Positions 37,434 through 48,891 of a stretch of 64,000 nucleotides of DNA are shown here, piece by piece. The DNA is from ZC4RG30 sp963812195 (GTDB lineage Bacteria; Pseudomonadota; Gammaproteobacteria; Steroidobacterales; Steroidobacteraceae): NCBI GenBank assembly GCA_963812195.1, contig CAWEUI010000014.1, positions 62,001 through 126,000 on the forward strand. The letters are read 5' to 3'. Under the pieces are notes generated by a model. It was given only the letters and a program-made list of their open reading frames with translations. It was not told the origin of the DNA and ran no database searches. Numbering within the stretch: the first letter of the stretch is position 1; each line of letters starts with the position of its first letter. The position numbers and the translations under genes are program-made.

Positions 37434-38813
37434 TCAGCATTCGATCACGTTGACCGCCAGGCCGCCCCTGGAGGTTTCCTTGTACTTGGTCTTCATGTCC
37501 GCACCGGTCTCGCGCATCGTCTTGATCACCTTGTCGAGCGACACGTAGTGCGTGCCGTCGCCGCGCAATGCCATGCGCGCGGCATTGATGGCCTTCACCG
37601 ACGCAATGGCATTGCGCTCAATGCATGGAATCTGCACCAGCCCACCGACCGGATCGCAGGTCAGCCCCAGGTGATGTTCCATGCCGATCTCGGCGGCGTT
37701 TTCCGCCTGGGCAGGAGTACCGCCAAGCGCCGCGCACAGCGCGCCGGCCGCCATCGAACAGGCCACGCCCACCTCGCCCTGGCAGCCGACCTCTGCGCCG
37801 GAGATCGAGGCATTCTCCTTGTATAGAAGGCCGATCGCCGCCGCTGTAAGCAGCAAGTCGATGACGCCCGCATCAGTGGCGCCCGGGATGAAGCGTGAGT
37901 AATAGTGCAGCACGGCCGGAACGATGCCCGCGGCACCATTGGTCGGTGCGGTGACCACGCGGCCACCGGCTGCGTTTTCCTCGTTGACGGCCAGCGCATA
38001 CAGATTCACCCAATCCAGCACCACGAGGTGGTCGCGCAATGCCGCCTCGGGATTGCCATACAGCTGGGCGAACAGTTCCGGCGCGCGGCGCCGCACCTTG
38101 TAGCCGCCGGGCAGCACACCCGGCGTCGAGCATCCCCGCTTCACGCACTGCTGCATCACCTGCCAGACGCGCAGCAGCCCGGCATCGATCGCGGCATCTT
38201 CCCGCCAGGCGCGCTCGTTGCAGCGCATGACCCCGGCGATGGACAATTTCTCGCGCGCGCAGATATCGAGCAGTTCCCTGCCGGTCCGGAACGGCAACGG
38301 CAATGGCGTTGTGTCCTCGACGATGCGCTTGCCGCCTCCCGCATCGCCACTGACGACGAAGCCCCCACCAACCGAGTAGTACACGTGTTCGGCGAGCGTC
38401 GTGCCGTTGGCATCGAATGCCGTGAAGCGCATGCCGTTGGCATGCAGCGGCAGGGACACCTTGCGATTGAAGACAAGGTCCGTGCGTTCGTCGAAGTCGA
38501 CCGCGTGGATGCCCAACAGCGGCACGCTGCGTCCGTCGCGCATCTCCAGCAGCAGCTGCGGCACGGCCTCCACGTCCACCGTATCCGGTTGGTGGCCGGC
38601 AAGACCAAGCAACACGGCCTTGTCGCTGCCGTGCCCCCTGCCGGTGGCGCCCAGCGACCCGAACAGTTCCACCCGCACACCGCGCGTCGCCGCGAGCTGC
38701 GAATCGGTCTCCAGCCGCATTGCGAACGCACGCGCGGCACGCATCGGGCCTACGGTATGGGAACTTGAAGGCCCGATTCCGATCTTGAACAGATCGAAGA
38801 CGCTGATCGCCAT
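37434..38813 (-). CDS. sdaA: L-serine ammonia-lyase, single chain, iron-sulfur dependent
   Basis: Deaminates L-serine to pyruvate and ammonia with a [4Fe-4S] cluster. The 459 residues start MAISVFDLFKIGIGPSSSHTVGP, the family hallmark. Cluster Cys candidates are in EVGCQGEVGVACSMAAGAL and GLTCDPVGGLVQIPC. The N-terminal beta domain and the C-terminal alpha domain are fused, as in gammaproteobacterial SdaA. ATG 38813 was chosen because the conserved motif starts there. It is downstream of the host-attachment gene, 53 nt away on the same strand. Confidence 0.95.
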   Translation of the reverse strand: MAISVFDLFKIGIGPSSSHTVGPMRAARAFAMRLETDSQLAATRGVRVELFGSLGATGRGHGSDKAVLLGLAGHQPDTVDVEAVPQLLLEMRDGRSVPLLGIHAVDFDERTDLVFNRKVSLPLHANGMRFTAFDANGTTLAEHVYYSVGGGFVVSGDAGGGKRIVEDTTPLPLPFRTGRELLDICAREKLSIAGVMRCNERAWREDAAIDAGLLRVWQVMQQCVKRGCSTPGVLPGGYKVRRRAPELFAQLYGNPEAALRDHLVVLDWVNLYALAVNEENAAGGRVVTAPTNGAAGIVPAVLHYYSRFIPGATDAGVIDLLLTAAAIGLLYKENASISGAEVGCQGEVGVACSMAAGALCAALGGTPAQAENAAEIGMEHHLGLTCDPVGGLVQIPCIERNAIASVKAINAARMALRGDGTHYVSLDKVIKTMRETGADMKTKYKETSRGGLAVNVIEC

Positions 38814-38866
38814 GCCCGTACGATACGCCCTTCGCGCACCGGCAGCCGCAAGTCGCGGCGGCGCAC

Positions 38867-39376
38867 TCAAGAACGGCTGAAGGCCGCCTTGAGAATCCGC
38901 GTGTCGGTGGCGTGGGTCAGGTCGCGCGTGACTTCGCGACTGACCAGCTCGCGCGTCGGGCGCGACAACTGTGGCCTCAGCATACCGAGGAAGCGCGGTG
39001 CCACTATCAGGACGAATTCGTTGATGCGCAGGCGCCGCCGCTCGACATCGAGGCGGCGCGACAAGCGCTTGGCAAAGCGCTCGGCCTCCACTTCATGCGG
39101 ATCGTAGTCGCTGGCCGCGCCGTGGCGCGCCTGCTGCTTCGGGCCGACACCTCCGCGGCCACGGCTGTCGAACACGCGCCCGGTACGATCCGTGACCAGT
39201 TCTCGACCGGGCTTGCGCGCCGCCGGACTGGTCAGGCAGGCGATCTCCTGCAGCTTCGTCGCATCACCCCGAAGATCTCGCTGCCGTGGATCGAGTCCGG
39301 TGGCGCGCAGGATTCGCGCCACACCGCTATCGGCAACCACGATGAACTTGCCCGGCGGAATTCTGCGAGTAGCCAT
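38867..39376 (-). CDS. host attachment family protein
   Basis: A cytosolic protein of 169 residues in the family first named for Agrobacterium attachment to plant cells; the biochemistry is unknown. FIVVADSGVARILRA opens the alpha/beta core, then a variable RGRGGVGPKQQARHG loop, EAERFAKRLSRRLD and the conserved FVLIVAPRFLGMLRPQL. The end HATDTRILKAAF is usual. ATG 39376 is preferred over an upstream TTG. The name should not be read as evidence for a host. Confidence 0.85.
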   Translation of the reverse strand: MATRRIPPGKFIVVADSGVARILRATGLDPRQRDLRGDATKLQEIACLTSPAARKPGRELVTDRTGRVFDSRGRGGVGPKQQARHGAASDYDPHEVEAERFAKRLSRRLDVERRRLRINEFVLIVAPRFLGMLRPQLSRPTRELVSREVTRDLTHATDTRILKAAFSRS

Positions 39377-39444
39377 TGGACTCAAGCGTACGCAGAGGCG
39401 GTCACCCGCACCCTCGGTAGTAATACGGATGTCGGGACCACACC

Positions 39445-40002
39445 ATGGTCAGGCTATATTCACGAACAGTGCGGCTCATCATCGTCACCGGCCTGCCGGG
39501 CACCGGCAAGAGCACCCTCGCCCGCCAGTTGGCGGCGCGTTACCGTCTGCCGCTGCTCGCCAAGGACGCGCTCAAGGAAACGCTGCTGGGCGATGCAGCA
39601 ACGGCGGATCCACTGGAGTCCCGCAGGTTGAGCGACATCAGCTTCAGCATGCTGTTCGCCCAACTTAGTCAACTGGCCACCGCCGACATGGATACCATTC
39701 TGGATGCCAACTTCCGCGCTGGCAGGCATGAGCTGCCGCTGCGCGCCCTGCCCGACCCGTACATTGCACAGATCCTGTGCCGGGTGGACGAGCCGGAGCG
39801 CCTGCGCCGCATCGGGGCGCGCGTCGGGGATCCGGCACGCCACCCGGGCCACGGCGATGCGCAGGCAGCTCGCGATGCCAGCAACGATGAATTCCTCGAC
39901 CTGCCCGGCGAGCGACTGCTGCTGGACACCGGCGCCGACCCACTGCAAGTCACCGCCCTGCTGGAGCGACTGGATCAGTGGTGGTCCTGTCGCAATTCTT
40001 AA
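39445..40002 (+). CDS. P-loop NTPase / kinase-like protein
   Basis: A small ATP- or GTP-binding protein of 185 residues of the AAA_33 (zeta-toxin/ polynucleotide-kinase-like) type. Walker A is VTGLPGTGKSTLARQL. DTILDANFRAGRH looks like the Walker B and Asp site and RRIGARVGDPARHPGH like the lid Arg region. The ATG at 39445 or the GTG at 39469 could start it. No antitoxin-like partner gene is adjacent, so a toxin role is unsupported. Confidence 0.8.
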   Translation: MVRLYSRTVRLIIVTGLPGTGKSTLARQLAARYRLPLLAKDALKETLLGDAATADPLESRRLSDISFSMLFAQLSQLATADMDTILDANFRAGRHELPLRALPDPYIAQILCRVDEPERLRRIGARVGDPARHPGHGDAQAARDASNDEFLDLPGERLLLDTGADPLQVTALLERLDQWWSCRNS

Positions 40003-40079
40003 GTCGATTTAAGTCGCGACGACTGGGGCCGACCAGCACAGTACGAGTTCACCTTCATTCACCGCAGGGAGGCAAGCTC

Positions 40080-41445
40080 ATGGCTGCCCGCATTCCCGTC
40101 ATCTTCTTCTCCCGATCGGTGCGAATGGGCCTTTCCCTGCTCGTGGCGCTGGTCGCCATCCTGCCGCGTCCTGCCCAGGCCCTGCCCAGCTTCACGCAAC
40201 AGACCGGCGTGCCCTGTGCGCAATGCCACGCAGTGGGATTCGGCCCGCAGCTCACGACCTATGGCCGGCTGTTCAAGCTCAACGGCTACGTGTGGAGCGA
40301 TTCGAAGACGCACGTGCCCCTGTCGTTGATGACGATCGTCGGGGACACTCATACCTCCGCCGGCCTTTCCGAGGCGCCCGAGCACTACGGCACCAACAAC
40401 AACTTCGCGATGAACGAGCTCACCGGCTTTCTCGCCGGCAGGCTGGCGCCACATCTGGGTTCGATCGTCGAGGTCTCATACAGCGGCACCGAGCGCCAGG
40501 TCGCCTGGGGTGCCTTCGATGTACGCTCGGCCTGGTCCGGCACGATGGACGCTCACTCATACGTGGCCGGCGTCACGCTGAACAACAACCCGTCGGTAAC
40601 GGACCTGTGGAACTCGACACCGGTCTGGTCGTTCCCCTACACCGGATCGGAACTGGCTCCGGGCCCGGCGGCGGCGCCGAAACTCTACGACGGTATCTCC
40701 GAGGCCGTGCTGGGGCCGTCCTTCTACACCATGATCGACAACCACTACTACCTGGAACTCGGCGCCTACAAGAGCCTGGGCAACTCGCTGCTGCGCAAAG
40801 TGGGACTGTCGGCGGATGACAACCTGCACATGAGCGGGCTCGCACCCTACCTGCGCGCGGTCGTGCAGTTCCAGAAAGGGCCGCATGACTTCTCGTTCGG
40901 CCTGACGGGGCTGGACGCCAGACTGCGACCGGACACATCGATTTCCGCGAAGGATTCCTATGCGGACATCGGCTTCGACAGCACATACCAGTACACCATG
41001 GGCGATCAGGTGGTGATGGCGAACCTGGCGCTGGTACACGAGAAGCAGAAGCTGCATTCCAGCTACGACACAGGTGACGCCGGCTTCGTGTCGCACAAGC
41101 TCAACTTCGACGCGCTTCGATGTCACGTATGCCTGGCGGGGGACCTGGGACGGGACCATCGGCCTGTTCTCCACGTCCGGGACGCGCGATGCCTCACTGT
41201 ACACACCTGCCGACACCGACGGCAGCGCCAGCGGATCTCCCGACAGCAGTGGCTACATCCTGCAACTCGAATACATCCCGTTCGGCAAGGCCGGATCGTA
41301 TGGCAGCCCCTGGGTGAACGCGCGCCTGGGCGTGCAGTACACCGGCTATCACAAGTTCAACGGGGGCATGAGCAACTACGATGGCTTCGGACGCAGTGCC
41401 AGCGACAACAACACACTGTTTGTGTTCGCATGGCTGGCGATCTGA
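40080..41445 (+). CDS. exported outer-membrane-barrel protein with single CxxCH haem motif, one frame break
   Basis: A protein of 454 residues after repair. Signal peptide LLVALVAILPRPAQA is followed at once by PSFTQQTGVPCAQCHAVG, one c-type haem site, and FGPQLTTYGRLFKLNGY. The remaining roughly 400 residues alternate polar and aromatic residues (YTMIDNHYYLELGAY, YADIGFDSTYQYTMGD) and end LFVFAWLAI, like a porin barrel. It resembles the cytochrome c family seen in betaproteobacteria with the same FGRxFKLxGY start. An extra A near 41110 breaks the frame. A role in electron transfer across the outer membrane is inference. Confidence 0.8.
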
Positions 41446-41481
41446 CGGCTGATCGCTGATCGGGAGCCCGGTACAGCCCGC

Positions 41482-41527
41482 GCGGACAGTGTCCGCCCGG
41501 GGTGTCCGCGGACACTGCGGCGGACAC
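41482..41527. promoter_or_regulatory. upstream activating sites for the sigma-54 response regulator
   Basis: GCGGACA-G-TGTCCGC (41482-41496), the perfect 14-bp palindrome GTGTCCGCGGACAC (41502-41515) and a half site GCGGACAC (41520-41527). They lie about 70-115 bp before the predicted start, the normal distance for sigma-54 enhancers. The likely binder is the Fis-domain regulator encoded at 46191. Confidence 0.7.
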
Positions 41528-41568
41528 CTGCCTCCTCGGCAACTCCTGTCAAATCAATCACTTGAAGC

Positions 41569-41584
41569 TGGCATGCCGCGTGCA
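41569..41584 (+). promoter_or_regulatory. sigma-54 promoter of the ABC exporter operon
   Basis: TGGCATGCCGCGTGCA matches the consensus TGGCAC-N5-TTGC with GG (41570-71) and GC (41582-83) at the required spacing. Predicted start at about 41595, one base before the ATG at 41596, so the message would be nearly leaderless. Confidence 0.75.
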
Positions 41585-41595
41585 ATTCCCGGGGC

Positions 41596-42862
41596 ATGTT
41601 CCGCGATACCTCTGCACAGGATCAGCCACTGGGAGCTTCCGGCCAGCGCACCAGGCGCTGGCTGGCACCAGCCGCCGGCGCCGCTGCTGCTGATCGCGGC
41701 CGTGGTGTGGATCGGCGGCGCCTGGCTGTCGGGCGCGCGCTCCTTCAGCGCGGAACGCCTGCGCATCGCCACGGTGACGCGCGGCGATCTGGTTCGGGAC
41801 CTGTCCGCCGACGGCCGCGTGATCGCCGCGAACAGCCCGACGCTGTATGCCATCGCCGCCGGCACGGTCAGCCTGAAGGTCGTTGCGGGCGACAAGGTGC
41901 ACAAGGGCCAGGTGCTCGCCGTCATCGACAGCCCGGAACTGCGCAGCCGGCTGGCGCAGGAGGAATCGACCCTGGCAGGCCTTACGGCCGCGGCGCAGCG
42001 CGCCAGTCTCGACGCGCGCATCACCAAGTTGAATGCCCGCAAGGAACTGGACCAGGCCGACGTCTCCCACACCGCCGCAGTGCGCGATCAGGAACGTTAC
42101 CAGGCCGCCTTCGCCAAGGGCGCGGTGTCGCGCAATGACCTGGATCGGGCCAATGACCTGGTGAAGAGCACCAGCATCGGCCTGGACACCGCGCATCAGG
42201 ATTACGACCTGCAGGTGGATGGCGCCGGGCTCGACGCGCGCAACAAGCAGCTGCAGGCCGAACGCCAGCGCGCGGTGGCACAGGAAGCGCGCCGTCAGGT
42301 GCAGGCATTGACGCTGCGCGCGCCTTTCGATGGCCAGGTCGGCCAGGTGCAGGTGCCACAGGGCACCAGCGTGGCGGCCAACGGGCCGGTGCTCAGCGTG
42401 GTGGACCTGAGCCGTTTCGAGGTCGAGATCAAGGTGCCGGAAAGCTTCGCCCATGACCTGGGCCTGGGCATGACGGCCGAACTGTCCAGCGGTGCCGGCG
42501 AGCCCTTCCCCGGCGAGATCTCCGCCGTCTCACCCGAGGTGGTGAACGGTGAAGTGACGGCCCGCATTCGCTTCAGCGACAGGCAGCCCCCGGACCTGCG
42601 CCAGAACCAGCGCCTGTCGGTGCGCGTGCTGATGGACACGCGCCGCAACGTGCTCAAGCTCGAGCGCGGCCCGTTCGTCGATCAATCCGGCGGGCACTAT
42701 GCGTATGTGCTCGAGGGCAATGTCGCGACGCGCCGCCCCGTGCGGCTGGGGGCCAGCAGCCTCGCGGAAATCGAAGTGCTCGACGGACTCAAGGCCGGCG
42801 ACCGCGTAATCGTCTCCGGCAGCGAACAGTTTGGCGATGCCGGGAAAGTGAAGATCCACTGA
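41596..42862 (+). CDS. HlyD/RND-type periplasmic adaptor of the ABC exporter, one frame break
   Basis: A membrane-fusion protein of 421 residues after repair. The N-terminal anchor is LLLIAAVVWIGGAWLSG. The barrel-sandwich halves are YAIAAGTVSLKVVAGDKVHKG and LRAPFDGQVGQVQVPQGTSV, flanking a coiled-coil hairpin (about 130-240). The beta-barrel part contains VVDLSRFEVEIKVPE, and a C-terminal GLKAGDRVIVSGSEQFGD closes the fold. An extra base near 41681 separates WLAPAAG from the anchor. It is first in the operon and links the permeases to an outer-membrane exit duct that is not encoded here. Confidence 0.87.
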
Positions 42863-42887
42863 GGCCAGTTCTGTTTAGGAGAGGGAC

Positions 42888-43615
42888 ATGCTGGAAATGC
42901 ACCAGATCACCAAGGTCTACCGCACCGAGCTGGTCGAGACGCACGCACTGCGCGCGCTGGACCTGACCGTGAATGCCGGCGAGTTCGTCGCCGTGACCGG
43001 CCCCTCGGGCTCCGGCAAGACCACCTTCCTGAACATCGCCGGGCTGCTCGGGGAGCTATGACCAGCGGCGTGTACCAGCTCGACGGCGAGGACGTCAGCA
43101 ACCTCGGCGACAACGCGCGCAGCCGGCTGCGCAACGAGAAGATCGGCTTCATCTTCCAGAGCTTCAACCTGATCCCGGACCTCAACCTGTTCGACAATGT
43201 CGACGTGCCGCTGCGCTACCGCGGCATGCCGGCGGCGGAGCGACGCCGCGCGCATCGAGGAAGCGCTGGCGCGCGTGGGCCTGGGTTCGCGCATGAAGCA
43301 CTACCCGGCCGAACTCTCCGGCGGCCAGCAGCAGCGCGTGGCCATTGCCCGCGCGCTGGCCGGCAGCCCGCGACTGCTGCTGGCCGACGAGCCCACCGGC
43401 AATCTGGACTACGCACATGGCCCGCGAGCGTGATGGAACTGCTGGAGGAGATCAACCAGCAGGGCACGACCATCGTGATGGTCACCCACGACCCGGAACT
43501 GGCGGCGCGCGCCCAGCGCAACGTGCACATCGTCGACGGCATGGTCACGGACCTGGCCATGGAACCGGCGCTGATGCACGCGCCGGGCCGCGACGGCCTG
43601 CCCTTTCCGGTCTGA
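42888..43615 (+). CDS. ABC ATPase of MacB/LolD type, three frame breaks
   Basis: A 242-residue ATPase after repair. MHQITKVYRTELVETHALRAL leads to Walker A GPSGSGKTT, the Q-loop FIFQSFNLIPDLNLFDNV, signature LSGGQQQR, Walker B LLLADEPTGNLD and the H-loop MVTHDPELA. Its closest class is MacB/LolD/FtsE. Breaks are near 43053 (one base missing), 43243 (extra A) and 43421 (one base missing). A TAGGAGAGGG site precedes ATG 42888. It powers the two permeases that follow. Confidence 0.85.
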
Positions 43616-43630
43616 TCCCAGGGAGGCACG

Positions 43631-44937
43631 ATGCTCGGCTACTACTTCAACCTCGCCCTGCGCAGCTTCCGCCGCAACAAGGCGCTCACCGCGCTGATGG
43701 TGCTGGCCATCGCGCTGGGCATCGGCGCCAGCATGACAACGCTGACCGTCTACCACGTGCTGTCCGGCGATCCGATTCCGCACAAGAGCGGCAAGCTGTT
43801 CTACGTGCAGCTGGAGCCGCAGTCGAAGCAGGGCTATCAGCCCGGCGAGGAGCCGCCGGACCAGATGACTCGATTCGATTCGGAGGAACTGCTGCGGCAG
43901 GCCAAGCGGCGACCATCAGGCCATGATGACGGGCGGCGGCGTAAGCGTGGAACCCGACAAGGCCGGCCTCTCGCCGTTCCAGATCAACGCACGCTATACC
44001 TCCAGCGGATTTCTTCACCATGTTCGACGCGCCGTTCCTGTTCGGCAGCGGCTGGATCGGCGGGCGACGATGCGGCACGCGCCCAGGTACTGGTCCTGTC
44101 GAAGAAGCTCAACGACAAGCTGTTCGACGGCGCCAACAGCGTCGGCCGCATGGTGCGCCTGGAACAGCGCGAGTTCCGCGTCGTCGGCGTGCTCGATGAC
44201 TGGCGCCCCACGCCGCGCTTCTACGACATGAACATGGACCACTATGGTGCGGTGGAACAGGTCTTCCTGCCGTTCTCCACCGCCGTCGGTCTGGACATGG
44301 GCCGCAACGGCTCGATGGACTGCTGGGGCGACTCCAAGGACAACCAGACCGCTCTCAATGCGCCGTGCGTCTGGATGCAGTACTGGGTGGAACTGGACTC
44401 GGCAGCGAAGGTTGCGGCTTATCGGCAGTACCTGGAGAACTACTCCGACCAGCAGCGCGCCGCCGGCCGCTTCGAGCGGCCCAACAATGTCCGGCTGCGC
44501 AATGTCATGCAGTGGCTGGATTTCAACCACGTGGTGCCGGAGCGACGTGCGTCTGCAGTCCTGGCTGGCCTTCGGCTTCCTGCTGGTGTGCCTGGTCAAC
44601 ACGGTGGGACTGCTGCTGGCCAAGTTCCTGCGCCGCAGTGGCGAGATCGGCGTACGCCGCGCGCTGGGCGCCCCGCAGCGCGCGATATCTCGCGCAGGCC
44701 CTGGTCGAGGCCGGCATGGTGGGCCTGGCCGGTGGCGTGGTCGGACTCGGCCTTGCGCAACTCGGCCTGTGGGGCGTACGGCAGCTCAACGACAACATGA
44801 ACGACCTGGCGCACCTGGATGTACCGATGCTGCTCACCACGTTCACCCTGGCCATCGCGGCCAGTGTGCTGGCCGGGCTGTTGCCGGCCTGGCGCGCCTG
44901 CCAGATCACGCCTGCCGTCCAGCTCAAGGCCCAGTAA
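43631..44937 (+). CDS. MacB/FtsX-type permease 1, five frame breaks
   Basis: A membrane protein of 433 residues after repair: an N-terminal helix (NKALTALMVLAIALGIGASM), a large periplasmic domain (about 50-290, MacB_PCD type) and three C-terminal helices (SWLAFGFLLVCLVNTVGLLL, ALVEAGMVGLAGGVVGLGLA and TFTLAIAASVLAGLLPAW). SGEIGVRRALGAP is the usual FtsX-family signature. Extra bases lie near 43911, 44009, 44056, 44545 and 44685; in at least four of the five, removing a single A restores the frame. Confidence 0.82.
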
Positions 44938-44955
44938 TCGCCCCCGGAGCAATCC

Positions 44956-46182
44956 ATGGAAATCCGCCCCATCCTGTCCACACTCGGCCGCCACAAGACG
45001 GCCGCCGCGCTGATCGTCCTGGAAATCGCGCTCACCTGCGCCATCGTGTGCAATGCGCTGTTCATGGTCGGCAACCGGCTGGAGCGCATGCATCGCGTCA
45101 CCGGGCTGGCCGAAGACCAGATCGTGCGTGTACAGATTACCGGCATCGGCAAGGACGACGATGCCGCGGCACAGACTCGTGCCGACCTCGCCGCACTGCG
45201 CGGCCTGCCGGGTGTGAAGGCCGCCTCGATGGTCAACGAAGTCGTCTACGGCAACAGCTCCTGGAACACCAGCTTGAGTCTGACCAAGGACCAGGACCGA
45301 CCGACGCTCAACGCCACCCTGTACATGGCCGACGAGCAGCTTCTGGATACGTTCGGGCTGCACCTGGTGGCCGGACGCGGGTTCAAGCCCGCCGAGTTCC
45401 TCGACTGGGACAAGGTGCAGATCACCGGCCCGTCGGGCGGCATCCCGGTCGCGATCATCACACGCAGCCTCGCCGAGCGGCTGTTTCCCGGACAGAACGC
45501 GCTGGGCAAGCAGATCTTCGGGCTCGGCGAGATATCCACGACCATCGTCGGCATCGTGGATCACCTGATGCGTCCCAACGACCGGGACGGTGAAGTTGCA
45601 CGCGAGTACTCGCTGGTCATCCCGGTGCGCATTCCCTATGGCCTGGGCAGCAACTACCTGCTGCGCACCGACCCGGATCGACGCGCCGAGGTGCAGAAGG
45701 CCGCGGTTGCCGCATTGATGAAGAACAGTCCCAATCGCCTGGTGATGAACCAGGGCACGCTCACCGACATGCGCGCCGACTATTACAAGCGCGACCGGAG
45801 CATGGCCTGGATGCTGGTGATCGCGATCGTGGCGCTGCTGGTGGTGACCGCGCTGGGCATCGTGGGCCTGGCCAGCTTCTGGGTGCAGCAGCGCACGCGC
45901 CAGATCGGCGTACGCCGCGCGCTGGGGGCGACCCGCGCGCAGATCCTGCGCTACTTCCAGACCGAGAACTTCCTGCTGGTCACTGTGGGCATCGTGATCG
46001 GCATGCTGCTGGCCTACGGCCTCAACCAGTTGCTCATGGCAAAGGGCGGGCTGCCGCGCCTGCCGCTGTACTACCTGCCGGCCGGCGCGGTGGTGCTGTG
46101 GTTGCTCGGCCAGTTCTCGGTGCTGGGGCCGGCGCGCCGCGCCAGCGGCGTGCCACCCGCCATCGCCACGCGCAGCGCATAA
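44956..46182 (+). CDS. MacB/FtsX-type permease 2 (intact)
   Basis: The second membrane subunit, 408 residues, uninterrupted. One N-terminal helix (AALIVLEIALTCAIVCNALF), a periplasmic domain of about 260 residues, then helices at about 282-303, 335-355 and 370-390. RQIGVRRALGATRAQILRYF is the FtsX-family loop. It pairs with permease 1, so the exporter uses a heterodimer rather than the usual MacB homodimer. It is 18 nt after permease 1 and 8 nt before the response regulator. Confidence 0.88.
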   Translation: MEIRPILSTLGRHKTAAALIVLEIALTCAIVCNALFMVGNRLERMHRVTGLAEDQIVRVQITGIGKDDDAAAQTRADLAALRGLPGVKAASMVNEVVYGNSSWNTSLSLTKDQDRPTLNATLYMADEQLLDTFGLHLVAGRGFKPAEFLDWDKVQITGPSGGIPVAIITRSLAERLFPGQNALGKQIFGLGEISTTIVGIVDHLMRPNDRDGEVAREYSLVIPVRIPYGLGSNYLLRTDPDRRAEVQKAAVAALMKNSPNRLVMNQGTLTDMRADYYKRDRSMAWMLVIAIVALLVVTALGIVGLASFWVQQRTRQIGVRRALGATRAQILRYFQTENFLLVTVGIVIGMLLAYGLNQLLMAKGGLPRLPLYYLPAGAVVLWLLGQFSVLGPARRASGVPPAIATRSA

Positions 46183-46190
46183 TCGCGGCC

Positions 46191-47530
<1,340 letters not shown>

Positions 47531-47541
47531 TCCGCCCCGGG

Positions 47542-48876
47542 ATGATCCATCGCTCGCTTGCGGGAAGGCTGCTTGCCTGGCTGCTGCCGTTGCTGGCACT
47601 GGCGGTCGGGCTGGTGCTGCTTGTGGCGCGCTGGCTGGGCGACGCCTGGCTGGCCGCATTGTTGACGCTGCTCGTGATCGTGCCTGTGGCGCTGTGGGCC
47701 GTGCGCCGCGCTCTGCTCCCGCTCAGCTCCCTGTTCCGCGCGCTGGCCGGCAGCGTGCAGACTATCGTGACGGCGAGTACAACTTCGGCATCCACTGGCG
47801 CGGCGACGACGAGCTGGCGAGCTGGTGGCCGCCCACGGCGAACTCGGCGAAGTACTGCGCGAACAGCGCCTGGGTCTGGTGCAGCGCGAACTGCTGCTGG
47901 ACACCATGGTGCAGAACACACCCGTGGCAATGTTGCTGATTGCCGCGGGCGGCGACGGCGCACCACGCATCGTGTTTGCCAACCTGACCGCACGCAAGCT
48001 GCTCAACAGCGGGTGGAAGCTCGAAGGTCGCCATTTCGAGGATCTGCTGACCGCCGCGCCGGCGCAGATGCGCGAAGCCCTGGAGCGTGGCGGCGACGGC
48101 CTGTTTACCGTCGAGCCGGCCACGCAGGACGGCGGCGAGGAACAGGTATACCACCTGTCGCGGCGCCGCTTCGCACTCAATGGCCGCGAGCACGAACTGC
48201 TGCTGCTGCGCCTGCTGACCAGCGAGCTGCGCCGCCAGGAAGTGCAGACCTGGAAGAAGGTGATCCGGGTGATCAGCCATGAGCTGAACAACTCGCTGGC
48301 GCCCATGGCATCGCTGGCGCACTCCGGCGCCGAGCTGGTACAGCGCGGGCAGACCGCACGACTGGCTGAGGTGTTCGCCACCATCGAGGAACGGGCACGG
48401 CACCTGGAGGGATTCATCGGCGGCTATGCGCGCTTCGCCAAACTGCCGCAACCACAATTGAAGCAGGTCGACTGGCGCGAATTTCTCGAGGGCCTGCAGC
48501 GGCAGATCGCCTTCCAGCTTGAAATGCCCGAAGACCCGCCGGCAGGCCGCGTTCGATCCCGCGCAGATGGAGCAGGCGCTGCTCAACCTGCTGAAGAACG
48601 CGCACGAGTCCGGATCACCGCCCGACGCCGTCGCCGTGCACCTGATGCGCCTGCCGTCCTCGCTGCGCATCGAGGTACGCGACAGCGGGCCCGGCATGAG
48701 CGAAGCGGTGCTGGCAAAGCGCGCTGGTGCCGTTCTACTCCACCAAGCGCCACGGCACCGGCCTCGGGCTGGCGCTGGCGCGCGAGATCGTCGAGGCCCA
48801 CGGTGGACGCCTGTCGCTGCACAATCGCGAAGGCGGGGGGCTTACCGTTGCCCTGCAGCTCCCACTGGCCCAGTGA
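47542..48876 (+). CDS. sensor histidine kinase partner, four frame breaks
   Basis: A membrane kinase of 444 residues after repair. Two N-terminal helices (LLAWLLPLLALAVGLVLLVARWLG and AALLTLLVIVPVALWAV) flank almost no periplasmic loop, so it may sense within the membrane, like LiaS or CesS-type kinases. A PAS-like region follows (about 120-220). The H-box is VISHELNNSLAPM, N-box NLLKNAHESG, G1 RDSGPGMSE and G2 GTGLGLALAREIV. Breaks near 47760, 47818, 48540 and 48720 cancel out in length. It lies 11 nt after the regulator. Confidence 0.84.
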
Positions 48877-48891
48877 GCAGGACCGGCCCGA

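Noticed and set aside
38867..39376. Phage or host-interaction island suggested by the host attachment name
   Set aside because: The family is widespread chromosomal; no phage, integrase or secretion genes are near.
39445..40002. Zeta-toxin-like toxin gene
   Set aside because: The P-loop kinase fold fits, but no antitoxin gene adjoins and the family includes many housekeeping NTPases.
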